A stretch of DNA of 64,000 nucleotides from Nocardia inohanensis NBRC 100128 (GCF_001612945.1 NZ_BDBK01000008.1:372001-436000), one strand, 5' to 3'; counted from the stretch's first letter, positions 25,470-34,502 are shown. The notes: a model not told the origin generated them from the letters alone. Program-made: numbers and translations.

Positions 25470-27284
25470 TCAGGCGTTCGCGTTCTGCCCGGCGGCCGGT
25501 TCGTGCACGCCGTCGGGAAGTTCGGGGGAGTACATGCGCTCGATCTGCTCGGCGTATTTGGCGGCGATGGGTTTGCGTCGCAGTTTCATCGTCAGCGTGA
25601 TCTCGTCTCCGCCCGGCTCCCAGAACGTGGGCAGGATGGTGAAGCGTTTGATCTGCTCGACCCGTGACAATTTCGCGTTCCCGGCCGCCACCCCGCGCGC
25701 GATCTCGGCGACGACTTCCTTGTCCACCGCCAGCGCCGCGACCGACCCGTCGGCCAAATGATGCTGCGTCGCATAGGGTTGCGCGGTTTCGGCGTCGATG
25801 ACGATGAGCGCGGTGTTGTAGGCGCGCGCGTCCCCGATGGTGGCGATGGCCCCGATCAGCGGGGTGGCGGCCTTGACCGCGTTCTCGATATTGGCCGGTG
25901 ACATGTTCTTGCCGCCGGCGTTGATGATGAGTTCTTTCTTCCGGTCCACCACCCGCAGATAGCCTTCGCTGTCCTGGGTGACGATATCGCCGGTGTGCAG
26001 CCACCCCTGCTCGTCGAGCGCGTCGCGGGTTTTGGCGGGTTCGCCGCGGTAGGCGCGCATCACCAGCGGCCCGCGCACCAGGAACTCCCCGTCCTCGGCG
26101 ATACGTGATTCCAGGCCCGGCAACAGTTTCCCGACCGTCCCCAGCCGGGCCTGCTGCGGCGGGCTGACGCTGGCGACGCAGGTCAGCTCCGACATACCCC
26201 ACACCTCGGAGATGGGGATGCCGAGCCCGAAGAAGAACCCGAGGGTCTCCGGCGGGATCGGCGCGGCCCCCGACAGCGCCCACTTCAGTTGATCCAACCC
26301 GATTTTGGCGCGCAGCTTCGACAACACCAGCTCATCGGCGCGCTCCCACTCCGCGGCCTGCGTGTCGTCCAGGGCCGCACCGGCCAGGTGCGCGGCGGCT
26401 TTGCGCGCGGCCACCCCCAGCGCCCACTCCAGCACGGATCTGCGCTCGGGGTCGGGTTCGCCTGCGACCGAGAACTCCACGGCCGCTTTGAGTTTCTCCC
26501 ACACGCGCGGCACCGCACCCCACACGGTCGGGTGCACGTCGGCCAGCGCCGCCGGCAACTGGGTGCGGTCGGGTACCACGGTGATCTGGGTGCCGTAGTA
26601 CTGGTGCAGGTACAGGGCGGTGACCCGGTCGGCCATGTGCGCGGTCGGCAGGAACGAGGTGACGCGGTCCCCGAACTCGACCGGCATCACCGAGGCGTAG
26701 GCGCGGCATTCGAAGGCCAGGTTGGCGTGGCTGATCTCCACGCCCTTGGGGTTGCCGGTGGTGCCGGAGGTGTAGCAGAGGGTGACGATATCCTCGCCGG
26801 TGATCGACTGCCAGCGGGCGTCGAAGTCGAAGTCCTCGCGCCCCGCGGCGATCAACTCCTGGACGCTGAGCGTGCCGGGCACCGGGCCGTCCACGCACAC
26901 GATGGTCTCGATCGGCACCCCGCTCGCACGCACTCGCGGCACGTATTGGGCCTCGCAGATCACCACCCGGTTACCGGCATTGCCGAACACGTACTCGAGT
27001 TGCTCGGCCGAGAGGGTGTTGTACACCGAGAACGCGGTCGCCCCGGTGTGCTGGGCGCCGACCTCGAGCGGATAGAACTCGACCCGGTTGGCCATCATCA
27101 ACGCCACGGTGTCCCCGCGCCCGATTCCCAATCCGGCCAGCCCCGCCGCCACCGCTTTCACCTGCGCCGCGTACTCGCCCCAGGTCAAGGTTCGGGTGCC
27201 GCCGATCGTGCGGACCGCGATCGCGTCCGGGTCGATCGCGGCCGTCGCCTGGAACGCCGCAGGGGACGTCATCGCTTCACTCAT
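25470..27284 (-). CDS. Long-chain acyl-CoA synthetase, FadD type
   Basis: A 604-residue AMP-forming ligase that activates fatty acids as acyl-adenylate, then acyl-CoA. The P-loop motif is TLCYTSGTTGNPKGVEISHANL. The A5 region is SEVWGMSELTCVAS. The hinge and A7/A8 motifs are GWLHTGDIVTQDSEGYLRVVDRKKELIINAGGKNMSPANIE, and the C-terminal catalytic Lys region follows (EITLTMKLRRKPIAAKY). It resembles the FadD11/FadD15 group. Start ATG 27284 (MSEAMTSP) is chosen; ATG 27272 is possible, and an upstream extension to 27395 lacks family character. It probably works with the TetR-linked isomerase downstream. Confidence 0.93.
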   Translation of the reverse strand: MSEAMTSPAAFQATAAIDPDAIAVRTIGGTRTLTWGEYAAQVKAVAAGLAGLGIGRGDTVALMMANRVEFYPLEVGAQHTGATAFSVYNTLSAEQLEYVFGNAGNRVVICEAQYVPRVRASGVPIETIVCVDGPVPGTLSVQELIAAGREDFDFDARWQSITGEDIVTLCYTSGTTGNPKGVEISHANLAFECRAYASVMPVEFGDRVTSFLPTAHMADRVTALYLHQYYGTQITVVPDRTQLPAALADVHPTVWGAVPRVWEKLKAAVEFSVAGEPDPERRSVLEWALGVAARKAAAHLAGAALDDTQAAEWERADELVLSKLRAKIGLDQLKWALSGAAPIPPETLGFFFGLGIPISEVWGMSELTCVASVSPPQQARLGTVGKLLPGLESRIAEDGEFLVRGPLVMRAYRGEPAKTRDALDEQGWLHTGDIVTQDSEGYLRVVDRKKELIINAGGKNMSPANIENAVKAATPLIGAIATIGDARAYNTALIVIDAETAQPYATQHHLADGSVAALAVDKEVVAEIARGVAAGNAKLSRVEQIKRFTILPTFWEPGGDEITLTMKLRRKPIAAKYAEQIERMYSPELPDGVHEPAAGQNANA

Positions 27285-27610
27285 CACGCTTCTCGCTCCA
27301 CTCACCACCGGGCCTTGCACCGACGGTAGAGCCGCACCCGCCCCCACACACCCCGAATCCGTACATTTCCCCCAGCCGGGTCGGGGTTGCCGCACCGCGC
27401 CCAGGATTTCGCTCGATTGCGCGATGCCGCCCGCCGAACCCGCCGTGTCCCCGCCGATTTCAGCTCCGCCGGCACCGGCGGCGGCGCCGCGATCCCGTTC
27501 GTCCTAAGGGACTGTTAGGAAACCCGCGGACCTCTTCTGCCGGGATGTGTCGCCCGCCACAGTGGGTGCGGGATGCGATGCGGCATCTCGCGCCAGTGAA
27601 GGAGAACCCA
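27285..27610. other. Divergent promoter region between fadD and MHS transporter
   Basis: A 326-base gap between divergent genes. No RNA, repeat or clear palindrome was seen. AAGGAGA at 27599-27605 is the ribosome binding site of the transporter gene. Open frames across it are extensions of the flanking genes without family support. Confidence 0.5.
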
Positions 27611-28966
27611 GTGACAACAACAGCGCCGGGCGGGGAACGCCGGGTGGTAGCGAACGTGCTGCGCGGCTCGATCGGCAATCTCGTCGAATGGTACGACTGG
27701 TACGTCTACGCGGCGTTCAGCGTCTACTTCGCCAAAGCGTTCTTCCCCGAAGGGGACGCGACCGCGCAATTGCTTTCGGCCGCAGCGGTATTCGCGGTCG
27801 GATTCCTGATGCGCCCGCTGGGCGGCTGGGCGCTGGGCCGCTACGCCGACCGGTTCGGGCGGCGCGCGGCCCTGACCCTGTCGGTGACGGTGATGGCGGC
27901 GGGATCGCTGTTGATCGCGGTGACACCGAGTTTCGCGACCATCGGGCTGGCGGCGCCGGTGATCCTGCTGCTGGCGCGGCTGTTGCAAGGACTGTCGGTG
28001 GGCGGGGAGTACGCCACCAGCGCCACCTACCTGTCGGAGGTGGCCTCGGCGGGGCGGCGCGGGTTCTACTCCAGCTTCCAATACGTGACCCTGGTGGCCG
28101 GGCAGCTGATCGCGCTCGGGGTGCAGCTGGTGCTCTTGCAGTTCCTGACCAGTGCGCAAATGTATGCGTGGGGTTGGCGGATCCCGTTCCTGATCGGGGC
28201 GAGCGCGGCCATCGTGGTGATGTGGCTGCGGCGCGGCATGGACGAATCCGAATCCTTCCGCACCGAAAACGCTGCCGCGCAACCCGGATCCGGTCAGGGC
28301 TCGTTGCAGGTGCTGTTGAAGTATCCGCGCGAATGCCTGCTCGTGGTCGGCTTGACCCTCGGCGGCACGGTGGCGTTCTACACCTACACCACCTACATGC
28401 AGAAATACATGGTCAACACCTCCGGCATCTCGAAATCGACCGCGGCGTGGATCAACTTCGTGGCGTTGCTGGTGTTCGTGGTGTTGCAGCCGATCGCGGG
28501 CGCGCTCTCCGATCGCATCGGGCGCCGCACACTGCTCATCACCTTCGGGGTGGCGGGCACGGTGTGCACGGTGCCGATCATGACGATGCTCGGCCACACC
28601 ACCGACGCGATCCCCGCATTCCTGCTGATGCTGGCCGCACTGGTCATCATCACCGGATACACCTCGATCAACGCGATCGTGAAGGCCGAACTGTTCCCCA
28701 CCCGCATCCGCGCCCTCGGGGTCGGGCTGCCGTACGCGCTGACCGTGGCGATCTTCGGCGGCACCGCGGAGATGATCGCGCTGGCATTGAAGAAGGCCGG
28801 CCACGAATCGCTGTACTTCTGGTACGTGACCGGCTGCATCCTGATCTCGCTGCTCACCTACTTCTTCATGCGCGAAACCTCCGCCGATTCGGCGATCGAC
28901 GCCGAATCGCGAACCCCCGCGCAGGCACCGGCGGCGGGCGCGGACACACCCGTCACCGCCCGCTGA
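27611..28966 (+). CDS. MHS-family MFS transporter (KgtP/dicarboxylate type)
   Basis: A 451-residue, 12-helix permease of the metabolite:H+ symporter group. Signature segments are GNLVEWYDWYVYAAFSVYFAKAFFP in TM1, the A-type loop GRYADRFGRRAAL, RLLQGLSVGGEYATSATYLSE in TM4, the second-half loop GALSDRIGRRTLL, and AELFPTRIRALGVGLPYALTVAIFGGTAE. Relatives import alpha-ketoglutarate, proline/betaine or other organic acids. The start is GTG 27611 with AAGGAGA upstream. It precedes a response regulator, kinase and TAXI binding protein in the same direction, so it is probably the transport target of that sensing system. Confidence 0.92.
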   Translation: MTTTAPGGERRVVANVLRGSIGNLVEWYDWYVYAAFSVYFAKAFFPEGDATAQLLSAAAVFAVGFLMRPLGGWALGRYADRFGRRAALTLSVTVMAAGSLLIAVTPSFATIGLAAPVILLLARLLQGLSVGGEYATSATYLSEVASAGRRGFYSSFQYVTLVAGQLIALGVQLVLLQFLTSAQMYAWGWRIPFLIGASAAIVVMWLRRGMDESESFRTENAAAQPGSGQGSLQVLLKYPRECLLVVGLTLGGTVAFYTYTTYMQKYMVNTSGISKSTAAWINFVALLVFVVLQPIAGALSDRIGRRTLLITFGVAGTVCTVPIMTMLGHTTDAIPAFLLMLAALVIITGYTSINAIVKAELFPTRIRALGVGLPYALTVAIFGGTAEMIALALKKAGHESLYFWYVTGCILISLLTYFFMRETSADSAIDAESRTPAQAPAAGADTPVTAR

Positions 28967-28973
28967 ACCCCTC

Positions 28974-29002
28974 GAGGCCGGACATCAGCGGTGCCCGGCC
29001 TC
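28974..29002 (+). terminator. Weak hairpin after the MHS transporter
   Basis: GAGGCCGG and CCGGCCTC form an 8-bp stem with a 13-base loop, 8 bases after the transporter stop codon and about 56 bases before the regulator gene. It could attenuate rather than fully end transcription. Confidence 0.4.
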
Positions 29003-29057
29003 ACCCCATCCCGGCCCGGCGGCCCTGCGGCCGGCCCTTCAGGAGAGAATCAGCCCC

Positions 29058-29720
29058 ATGCGTTTGGCGGTGGTCGAAGACGATGACGGGGTCGGTGACG
29101 CGCTCGTCGAAGCGTTCACCGCGCGCGGGCATCACACCGACCGGATGCGGCGCGGCGCGGATCTGCTGACCGCGCACCGCGGATACGACGCGATCGTGCT
29201 GGATCTGGGATTGCCCGACGCGGACGGGCTGACCATCCTGCGGCAGCTGCGGGAAGTCAGCACGGTACCGGTGGTGATCTTGACCGCGCGCAGTGACGAA
29301 CGCTCCATCGTGCGCGGATTGCGCGGCGGGGCCGACGATTACGTGGTCAAACCGCCCCGCATCGCCGAACTGCTCGCCCGCATCGACAATGTGGCGCGCC
29401 GCCATGCGATGTCCGCCGCCCCGGCCGGGGCGCGGATCGTGCAGACCGGGGATGTGCGCGTCGATCTGCAAGCCCGGCGCGTGGAGCTCGCGGGCGTCGA
29501 GATACCGCTCACCACAAAGGAATTCGAGCTCGTGGAAGCACTGGTGGAGCGGCCCGGGGCGGCGGTGAGCCGCCAGCAGCTGATGGACCGCATCTGGGGG
29601 GACGCGTTCGTGGCGGTCTCACGCACCCTGGACGTGCACATGACCGGGTTGCGCGCCAAACTCGACCGGCCCGGACTGATCACCACCATCCGCGGCTACG
29701 GCTACCGCTGGGGCGAATGA
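29058..29720 (+). CDS. OmpR/PhoB-family response regulator (TctD-like)
   Basis: A 220-residue regulator: receiver domain with VEDDDGVGDALVEAF, phosphoacceptor Asp in AIVLDLGLPDADGLTIL, the TAR segment, and Lys in DDYVVKPPRIAELLARI. The winged HTH follows (ISRVELAGVEIPLTTKEFELVEALVERPGAAVSRQQLMDRIWGD.. in outline), ending in the GYGYRWGE wing. The AGGAGAGAATC upstream supports the ATG. The partner kinase starts 3 bases after its stop. TctD-type regulators commonly govern tricarboxylate uptake genes, consistent with the MHS transporter just upstream. Confidence 0.94.
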   Translation: MRLAVVEDDDGVGDALVEAFTARGHHTDRMRRGADLLTAHRGYDAIVLDLGLPDADGLTILRQLREVSTVPVVILTARSDERSIVRGLRGGADDYVVKPPRIAELLARIDNVARRHAMSAAPAGARIVQTGDVRVDLQARRVELAGVEIPLTTKEFELVEALVERPGAAVSRQQLMDRIWGDAFVAVSRTLDVHMTGLRAKLDRPGLITTIRGYGYRWGE

Positions 29721-29723
29721 TCC

Positions 29724-31127
29724 GTGCGTCGCCGCCTGCTGTTCGCCTTGACCGTGTTCGCCACCCTCGCGGTGCTCGCGTTCGCGGTCCCACTGTGCCT
29801 GACCGCCGCCACCAGCCGCACCCAGCAGCTCGTGGGCGACCGGATCGGTGATGCCGACCGCTTCGCCGCGCTCGCGGTCACCGCGGCCACCCTCGGCGAC
29901 AATCGCGGACTGGCCGCAGAAGTGGACCGCTACCAGCAGCTGTACGGGGAACCGGTGCTGGTGGTGGACGCACGCGGAGCCCCGATCGTCAACGCCGGAG
30001 TCGACGCCGGCGATCCGGCCATCGCCGCGGCCCTGGCGGCCGCGCGCCGCAATCAGCGGCCCGCCACCCCGGCGCGGCTGCTGCCGTGGGGGCCTTCGAC
30101 ACTGCTGATCGCCCGCCCGGTCGGCAGTGACGTGCACGTGGACGGCGCGGTACTGATCACCGTCTCCACCGCACCCGCACGCACCGACATCACCCGGCTG
30201 TGGGCGGTTGTCGCGGTGGGCGCGCTGGCCGCCATGACCGTGTTCACGGCGCTGGCGTTGATCCTGTCCCGCTGGGTGCTGCGCCCACTGGCCGGACTGT
30301 CGGCCGCGGTCGCCGCACTCACCGCGAGCCTGCCCAAACCGCGCACCACCGCCGCCATGACCCGCCGCCACGGCGGGCCACCGGAATTGCGGGCGGTCGC
30401 CGAATCGGTGGACACCATGGCGCTGGCGGTGCGCGATTCCGCGGCCGCGCAACGCCGCCTGGTCGATGACACCGCGCACGCCATGCGCAATCCACTGGCC
30501 GCGTTGACCATCCGCCTCGATTCGCTCGAACCGGCCATTCCCGCCACCGCCGCACCCACCTTCCACGGGGCGACCCGCGAAGTCGAACGGCTCACCGCAC
30601 TGCTGGACGATCTGCTCACCCTCGCCGTCGCCGAAGGCCACGCCGTCACCCCGGTCCGGCACAGCCGATCCTGTGCGGTGCGGGCGGTCGCCGCCGACCG
30701 GATCGATGCCTGGCACAGCGCGTTCGAACAGGCGGGTATGGCGTTGACGCTCACCGGCACCGAGACCGAACGCCTCGAGGCGGCGGTGTCGGCGGATGTG
30801 CTGGCACAGATCCTGGATGTGGCGCTGAGCAATTCGTCCCGCTACGCCGGCCCCGGCGCCCATACCCGTATCACCCTGTCCGCCACCGCGGGCGGCGCCG
30901 CGATCACCGTCACCGACGACGGCCCCGGAGTGCCCGAGCCCGAACTCGCCGACCTCACCACACGTTTCTTCCGCGGCAGCACGGCGCAGGGGATCGGCGG
31001 CTCCGGGCTCGGGTTGCCGATCGCGGCGGCACTGGTGAAATCGGTGCACGGCAGCCTTCGTATCGAATCGGTGCGACCGCACGGGCTGGCCGTGATCATC
31101 GAGCTGCCCGCACCGGAGCAACCATGA
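29724..31127 (+). CDS. Sensor histidine kinase (TctE-like)
   Basis: A 467-residue kinase with TM1 at the N-terminus (LLFALTVFATLAVLAFAVPL), an extracytoplasmic domain of ~130 residues, TM2 (WAVVAVGALAAMTVFTALALIL), a HAMP-like linker, the H-box RRLVDDTAHAMRNPLAALTIRLDSL, and HATPase motifs (DVALSNSSRYA, VTDDGPGVPEPEL, GGSGLGLPIAAALV). GTG start; the stop overlaps the TAXI protein start (ATGA). The extracellular domain is bracketed in the gene order by a periplasmic-type binding protein, suggesting that ligand-loaded TAXI protein presents the signal. Confidence 0.93.
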   Translation: MRRRLLFALTVFATLAVLAFAVPLCLTAATSRTQQLVGDRIGDADRFAALAVTAATLGDNRGLAAEVDRYQQLYGEPVLVVDARGAPIVNAGVDAGDPAIAAALAAARRNQRPATPARLLPWGPSTLLIARPVGSDVHVDGAVLITVSTAPARTDITRLWAVVAVGALAAMTVFTALALILSRWVLRPLAGLSAAVAALTASLPKPRTTAAMTRRHGGPPELRAVAESVDTMALAVRDSAAAQRRLVDDTAHAMRNPLAALTIRLDSLEPAIPATAAPTFHGATREVERLTALLDDLLTLAVAEGHAVTPVRHSRSCAVRAVAADRIDAWHSAFEQAGMALTLTGTETERLEAAVSADVLAQILDVALSNSSRYAGPGAHTRITLSATAGGAAITVTDDGPGVPEPELADLTTRFFRGSTAQGIGGSGLGLPIAAALVKSVHGSLRIESVRPHGLAVIIELPAPEQP

Positions 31128-32062
31128 ACCCGCGACACCCCGACGGGCTCTCCCGCCGCCGATTCCTGCGCTACAGCGCGGCTTTCGCCACCGCAGCGGG
31201 CCTGCTCGCCGCCACCGGCTGCGCTTCCGGCGCGAATCGAGCCATGGTGCGGCTGGCGGCGGGGGAGACCGGCGGCTTCTATCACGCTTTCGCGCAACAA
31301 CTTTCCCGCATCGCCGCACCCACCGGCCTGCGCATCGAAGTGATCGCCACCGCCGGGTCGGTCGACAATCTGGCGCTGCTCGCGCGCGGGGACGCCGACA
31401 CGGCCTTGATCCTGGCCGACTCGCTCGACGACAACCCCGACCCGCCGCCGGCGATCGGCCGCGTCTACGAGAACTACCTCCAACTCGCTGTCGCCGCGAC
31501 CGGGACGCTGAGCACGGTCACCGAGCTGCGGGGTGCGCGAATCAACCTGGGCGCCTCCGGTTCCGGCGCCACCCATACCGGCGAGAAACTGCTGCTGGCG
31601 GCCGGGCTCACCCGCGGCGAGGTATCCATCAGCCATCTGCCGCTGCGTGAGGCGGTCACCGCGCTGAACGCCGGACAGCTGGACGCGTTGCTGTGGGCGG
31701 GCGGGGTGCCCACGCCGGCGCTGGCCGAGCCGTCGATCCGGTTGCTGGATCTGGCCGGGTTGGCCGAGCCGATGCGGGACCGCTTCGGCTATCTCTACGA
31801 TCCGGTGCTGATTCCCGCGGGCACCTACCCCAATTCGCCCGCCGTGCACACCATCGGTGTGGCGAACCTGCTCGTCACCAGTCCGTCACTGCCCGACGAT
31901 ACGGCGGCCGCGCTGACCGAACTGCTGCTCACGCACCCGGATTCGCTGGTTCCGGCGGAGGCGGCGGGCACCCAGTTCCTGGAGGCGCGTTCGCTCATCG
32001 GCACCGGGATCGCACCATTGCATCCGGGCGCGGCGGGCGTATATCGCCGCAATCATGGATGA
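31124..32062 (+). CDS. TAXI family TRAP-type solute-binding lipoprotein
   Basis: A 312-residue exported binding protein. The N-terminus has a twin-Arg motif SRRRFLRYSAAFATAAGLLAATGC ending in a probable lipobox Cys (36). The TAXI fold follows: VRLAAGETGGFYHAFAQQLSRIAAPTGLRIEVIATAGSVDNLALLARGDAD, then INLGASGSGATHTGEKLLLAAGL and AVTALNAGQLDALLWAGGVPTPAL. No TRAP membrane subunits are in the window. It is translationally coupled to the kinase gene by ATGA, which favours a role as co-sensor for the kinase over being a transporter part. Dicarboxylate or glutamate-like ligands are typical for the family. Confidence 0.9.
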   Translation: MNPRHPDGLSRRRFLRYSAAFATAAGLLAATGCASGANRAMVRLAAGETGGFYHAFAQQLSRIAAPTGLRIEVIATAGSVDNLALLARGDADTALILADSLDDNPDPPPAIGRVYENYLQLAVAATGTLSTVTELRGARINLGASGSGATHTGEKLLLAAGLTRGEVSISHLPLREAVTALNAGQLDALLWAGGVPTPALAEPSIRLLDLAGLAEPMRDRFGYLYDPVLIPAGTYPNSPAVHTIGVANLLVTSPSLPDDTAAALTELLLTHPDSLVPAEAAGTQFLEARSLIGTGIAPLHPGAAGVYRRNHG

Positions 32063-32082
32063 CCAGACACCAGCCCTCATTA

Positions 32083-32095
32083 CGTCACTGTGACG
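32083..32095. promoter_or_regulatory. 13-bp palindrome CGTCACTGTGACG, site 1
   Basis: A perfect palindrome around a central T, between the convergent ends of the TAXI gene (32062) and the pseudokinase-like gene (32136). The same palindrome with central A occurs at 33598-33610 on the other side of the pseudokinase-like gene. The binding protein is unknown. Confidence 0.5.
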
Positions 32096-32135
32096 AATAG
32101 TGTTGGGGGAGTAGCGGAATCGCGGGGGAGGAGCC

Positions 32136-33584
32136 TCAACCACTGCGATGAACACTCCAGTCCACGATAGCCCAATCACCGATCACGTAGTACCCGTCGA
32201 ACCGCAGCACACCGCCATCGTTCTGATACGCATCCAAATGCATGTACACCGTCGACCCGCCGGTCGGATACACCGTCACGACATCCTTTGCCAGCGTGTC
32301 GAACTGGTGCACGAAATGATCCCAATCACCGTTGTCGATCTTGCGCCCGCCCAGCTGCCACGCGGTCGCGAAATCCTTGCGATTGATGGCATCGAAATAG
32401 GCGACGACCACCGCGGCATACGGATCGGCCGCCGGGGGAGTCGTCGTGGTCACGGGCGCGGCGGTCACCACCGGCGCAGGAGACCCCCCGACGCTCGGCG
32501 GATCGGCACTGACCATGGCCTTGGTATCCAACGCGACGGTAGCGGTCGAGAGCGGATCGGCGTTCGGCGCCGCGTCACGCCCGGACCGGCCGGTGAGCGC
32601 GGCCGTCCCCATACCGATTCCGATCGCCCCGCCCAGCAGCACCAGCACCGCGGCCGCGATCGCCGCGATCCGAGCCACCGACATCCGCGACGAAGCAACC
32701 GGCGGCGGATCGAATCGCCCCGGCCAGGTCGCCACCGGCCCGATCACCGTGCCCCGGAAATGCTCCGCCTGCTGATCCAGCAACCGCAATTCCGCGCTCC
32801 GATACGCCCCCGCGTCAGCGGTCAAATACACACCGGTCAATGCCACCCGCCATTCCGAGGCGGTCGGCAGCCCGTCGCGGCCCCCATCGAAAGCCCGCTC
32901 GAACAGCCCCCGCAACCGCCAATCCACCTCACCCAGCAACTGATTCGCCCGCCACGCCGCCACCACCTGCGACGCCGCCCCGGGCCCCAGGAACAGCCCC
33001 TGATAGATCAGCACCGCCAGCGCCAGCCGATCAGCCTCGGGCTCACGCACCTGCTCCCGCGGCCGTAACCGATCCCCGTCCAGCAGATACGCCTGCACCG
33101 GCTCCGCACCCCAACCCAGCCCGCGCAAGCTCACCCCGCCATGCACATACCCATCCACCTCGAGCGCCGCGAAGATGTCACACACCCGGATCAGCACCCC
33201 CACCCGTCGCGCCGCCCCGGGCGGATTCCGTGAAGGCAGGCACAGATATTCCAGCGTCCGCACCATCCCGCCCTCGAGCAGACACCCCTGCGGCACCACC
33301 GGCACCATCACCGCCACCACCGAATCCCCCTCGGACACGGTATCGATCGGCCACTGCACCGCACTCTCCACACTCACCGCCGCACTGCGCTCGGCCGCCC
33401 ACACCGCGGCCCGCCCATACCCGGCCACCTCCCGAACCCCCGCATCCACCACGCCCCGCTTACACACCCGCTCACGTCCCCACCCATCCCGGCACCGATA
33501 CCCCAGCACGCCCGCCCCGAGCTCCCCGAACGGCATGTCGTCGACCTCGTAGTGTTCACCCGAGTCACCGATGACGGTCCCCAT
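32136..33584 (-). CDS. Membrane-anchored pseudokinase-like protein
   Basis: 482 residues. The cytoplasmic N-terminal ~290 residues read like a degenerate protein-kinase domain: Lys strand GRERVCKRGV, a hinge-like VVAVMVPVVPQGCLLEG, and DGYVHGGVSLRGLGW where active kinases have an H-x-D-x4-N loop; Asp and Asn are both missing. One membrane helix follows (~residues 303-330, ARIAAIAAAVLVLLGGAIGIGMGTAAL), then a Thr/Pro/Ala linker and an extracellular ~90-residue domain (YFDAINRKDFATAWQLGG...) of SnoaL/DUF4878-like look. It may sense an outside ligand and scaffold inside. Function unknown; family assignment is inference. Confidence 0.65.
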   Translation of the reverse strand: MGTVIGDSGEHYEVDDMPFGELGAGVLGYRCRDGWGRERVCKRGVVDAGVREVAGYGRAAVWAAERSAAVSVESAVQWPIDTVSEGDSVVAVMVPVVPQGCLLEGGMVRTLEYLCLPSRNPPGAARRVGVLIRVCDIFAALEVDGYVHGGVSLRGLGWGAEPVQAYLLDGDRLRPREQVREPEADRLALAVLIYQGLFLGPGAASQVVAAWRANQLLGEVDWRLRGLFERAFDGGRDGLPTASEWRVALTGVYLTADAGAYRSAELRLLDQQAEHFRGTVIGPVATWPGRFDPPPVASSRMSVARIAAIAAAVLVLLGGAIGIGMGTAALTGRSGRDAAPNADPLSTATVALDTKAMVSADPPSVGGSPAPVVTAAPVTTTTPPAADPYAAVVVAYFDAINRKDFATAWQLGGRKIDNGDWDHFVHQFDTLAKDVVTVYPTGGSTVYMHLDAYQNDGGVLRFDGYYVIGDWAIVDWSVHRSG

Positions 33585-33597
33585 CCCTCCATTATTC

Positions 33598-33610
33598 CGT
33601 CACAGTGACG
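33598..33610. promoter_or_regulatory. 13-bp palindrome CGTCACAGTGACG, site 2
   Basis: Lies 14 bases upstream of the pseudokinase-like start codon, where a promoter should be. It matches site 1 (32083-32095) except for the central base. Confidence 0.55.
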
Positions 33611-34028
33611 CTTTGAAGGTGGAGCGCGGGGCACGGGGGAGCGTCGAATCAACCCCCGATCAGCCCCGATTGCACCAACCACGCGGATCCGTAAATTTTC
33701 CGGCAAACCCACACTGAACCGAAAAATAAACTCCGGCAGCAGTTTCCGCCTCGAACGACCCACACAACACCGAACCAGCCGGACACGCATAACCGACAGC
33801 CCAGGAGGGGGATCCACACGGCAGGCACCGAATGCGCATGTCACACAACAGTTTTCCCCGCTCCGGCCCCCGTCGTAAATACGCCGATAATCAACATTAT
33901 GTCAAGTAGTCGTTCGTTGGGTGGCCCCCACCTTCGTCGCATCCTCCAAATGAACGGCCGAGGAATGACTCGAGGATGGTTGGTTGAAACGGGTCCCCGC
34001 AAGACTTGAATGAGTCATACTTCGGGAT
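33611..34028. other. AT-richer spacer with furA promoter region
   Basis: A 418-base gap between the divergent pseudokinase-like gene and furA, clearly lower in GC than its surroundings around 33860-34020. It contains ATAATCAACATTAT (33887-33900), a 5-bp inverted repeat that could be a Fur-type site, and CATACT (34016-34021) placed like a -10 element for a transcript starting at the furA GTG. No open frame has family support. Confidence 0.45.
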
Positions 34029-34466
34029 GTGTCCAGTGGTTCGGACTTCGAGCGGATGCTCCGCGATGCGTCACTGCGTGTGACGGCGCCGCGGGTCGCG
34101 GTGTTGCGCACCGTGCACGAGCATCCGCATGCCGATACCGACTCGATCCTCGTGCAGGTTCGACACAGTCTCGGAGCGGTCTCGCATCAGGCTGTCTACG
34201 ACGTGTTGAAGGCATTGACCGCGGCGGGACTCGTGCGGCGGATTCAGCCGATGGGATCGGTGGCCCGGTACGAGACCCGGGTCGGCGACAACCACCACCA
34301 TTTGGTGTGCCGGTCCTGCGGGGTCATCACCGATGTCGATTGCGCCGTCGGTGACGCGCCCTGCCTGACCGCTTCCGACGACAACGGGTTCGTACTGGAC
34401 GAAGCCGAGGTCATCTATTGGGGCCTGTGCCCTGCCTGTTCGAAAACCTCAGTGCCCCAACAGTGA
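34029..34466 (+). CDS. furA: Fur-family regulator FurA
   Basis: A 145-residue Fur-type metalloregulator. The winged-helix part is LRVTAPRVAVLRTVHEHPHADTDSILVQVRHSLGAVSHQAVYDVLKALTAAGLVRRI, followed by the metal-binding dimerisation domain with NHHHLVCRSCGVITDVDCAVG and a C-terminal CPAC pair. In mycobacteria FurA represses its own promoter and the downstream katG and is relieved by peroxide. Here katG follows after 36 bases in the same direction. The GTG start lacks a good ribosome binding site, which fits leaderless translation as reported for mycobacterial furA. Confidence 0.95.
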   Translation: MSSGSDFERMLRDASLRVTAPRVAVLRTVHEHPHADTDSILVQVRHSLGAVSHQAVYDVLKALTAAGLVRRIQPMGSVARYETRVGDNHHHLVCRSCGVITDVDCAVGDAPCLTASDDNGFVLDEAEVIYWGLCPACSKTSVPQQ

Positions 34467-34502
34467 TCGCAGCCCGATCGCACTCCCCTGAAAGGAATCG
34501 CC

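Noticed and set aside
33374..33844. Small minus-strand frame upstream of the pseudokinase-like gene
   Set aside because: Overlaps the real gene in another frame and has no family features or ribosome binding site.
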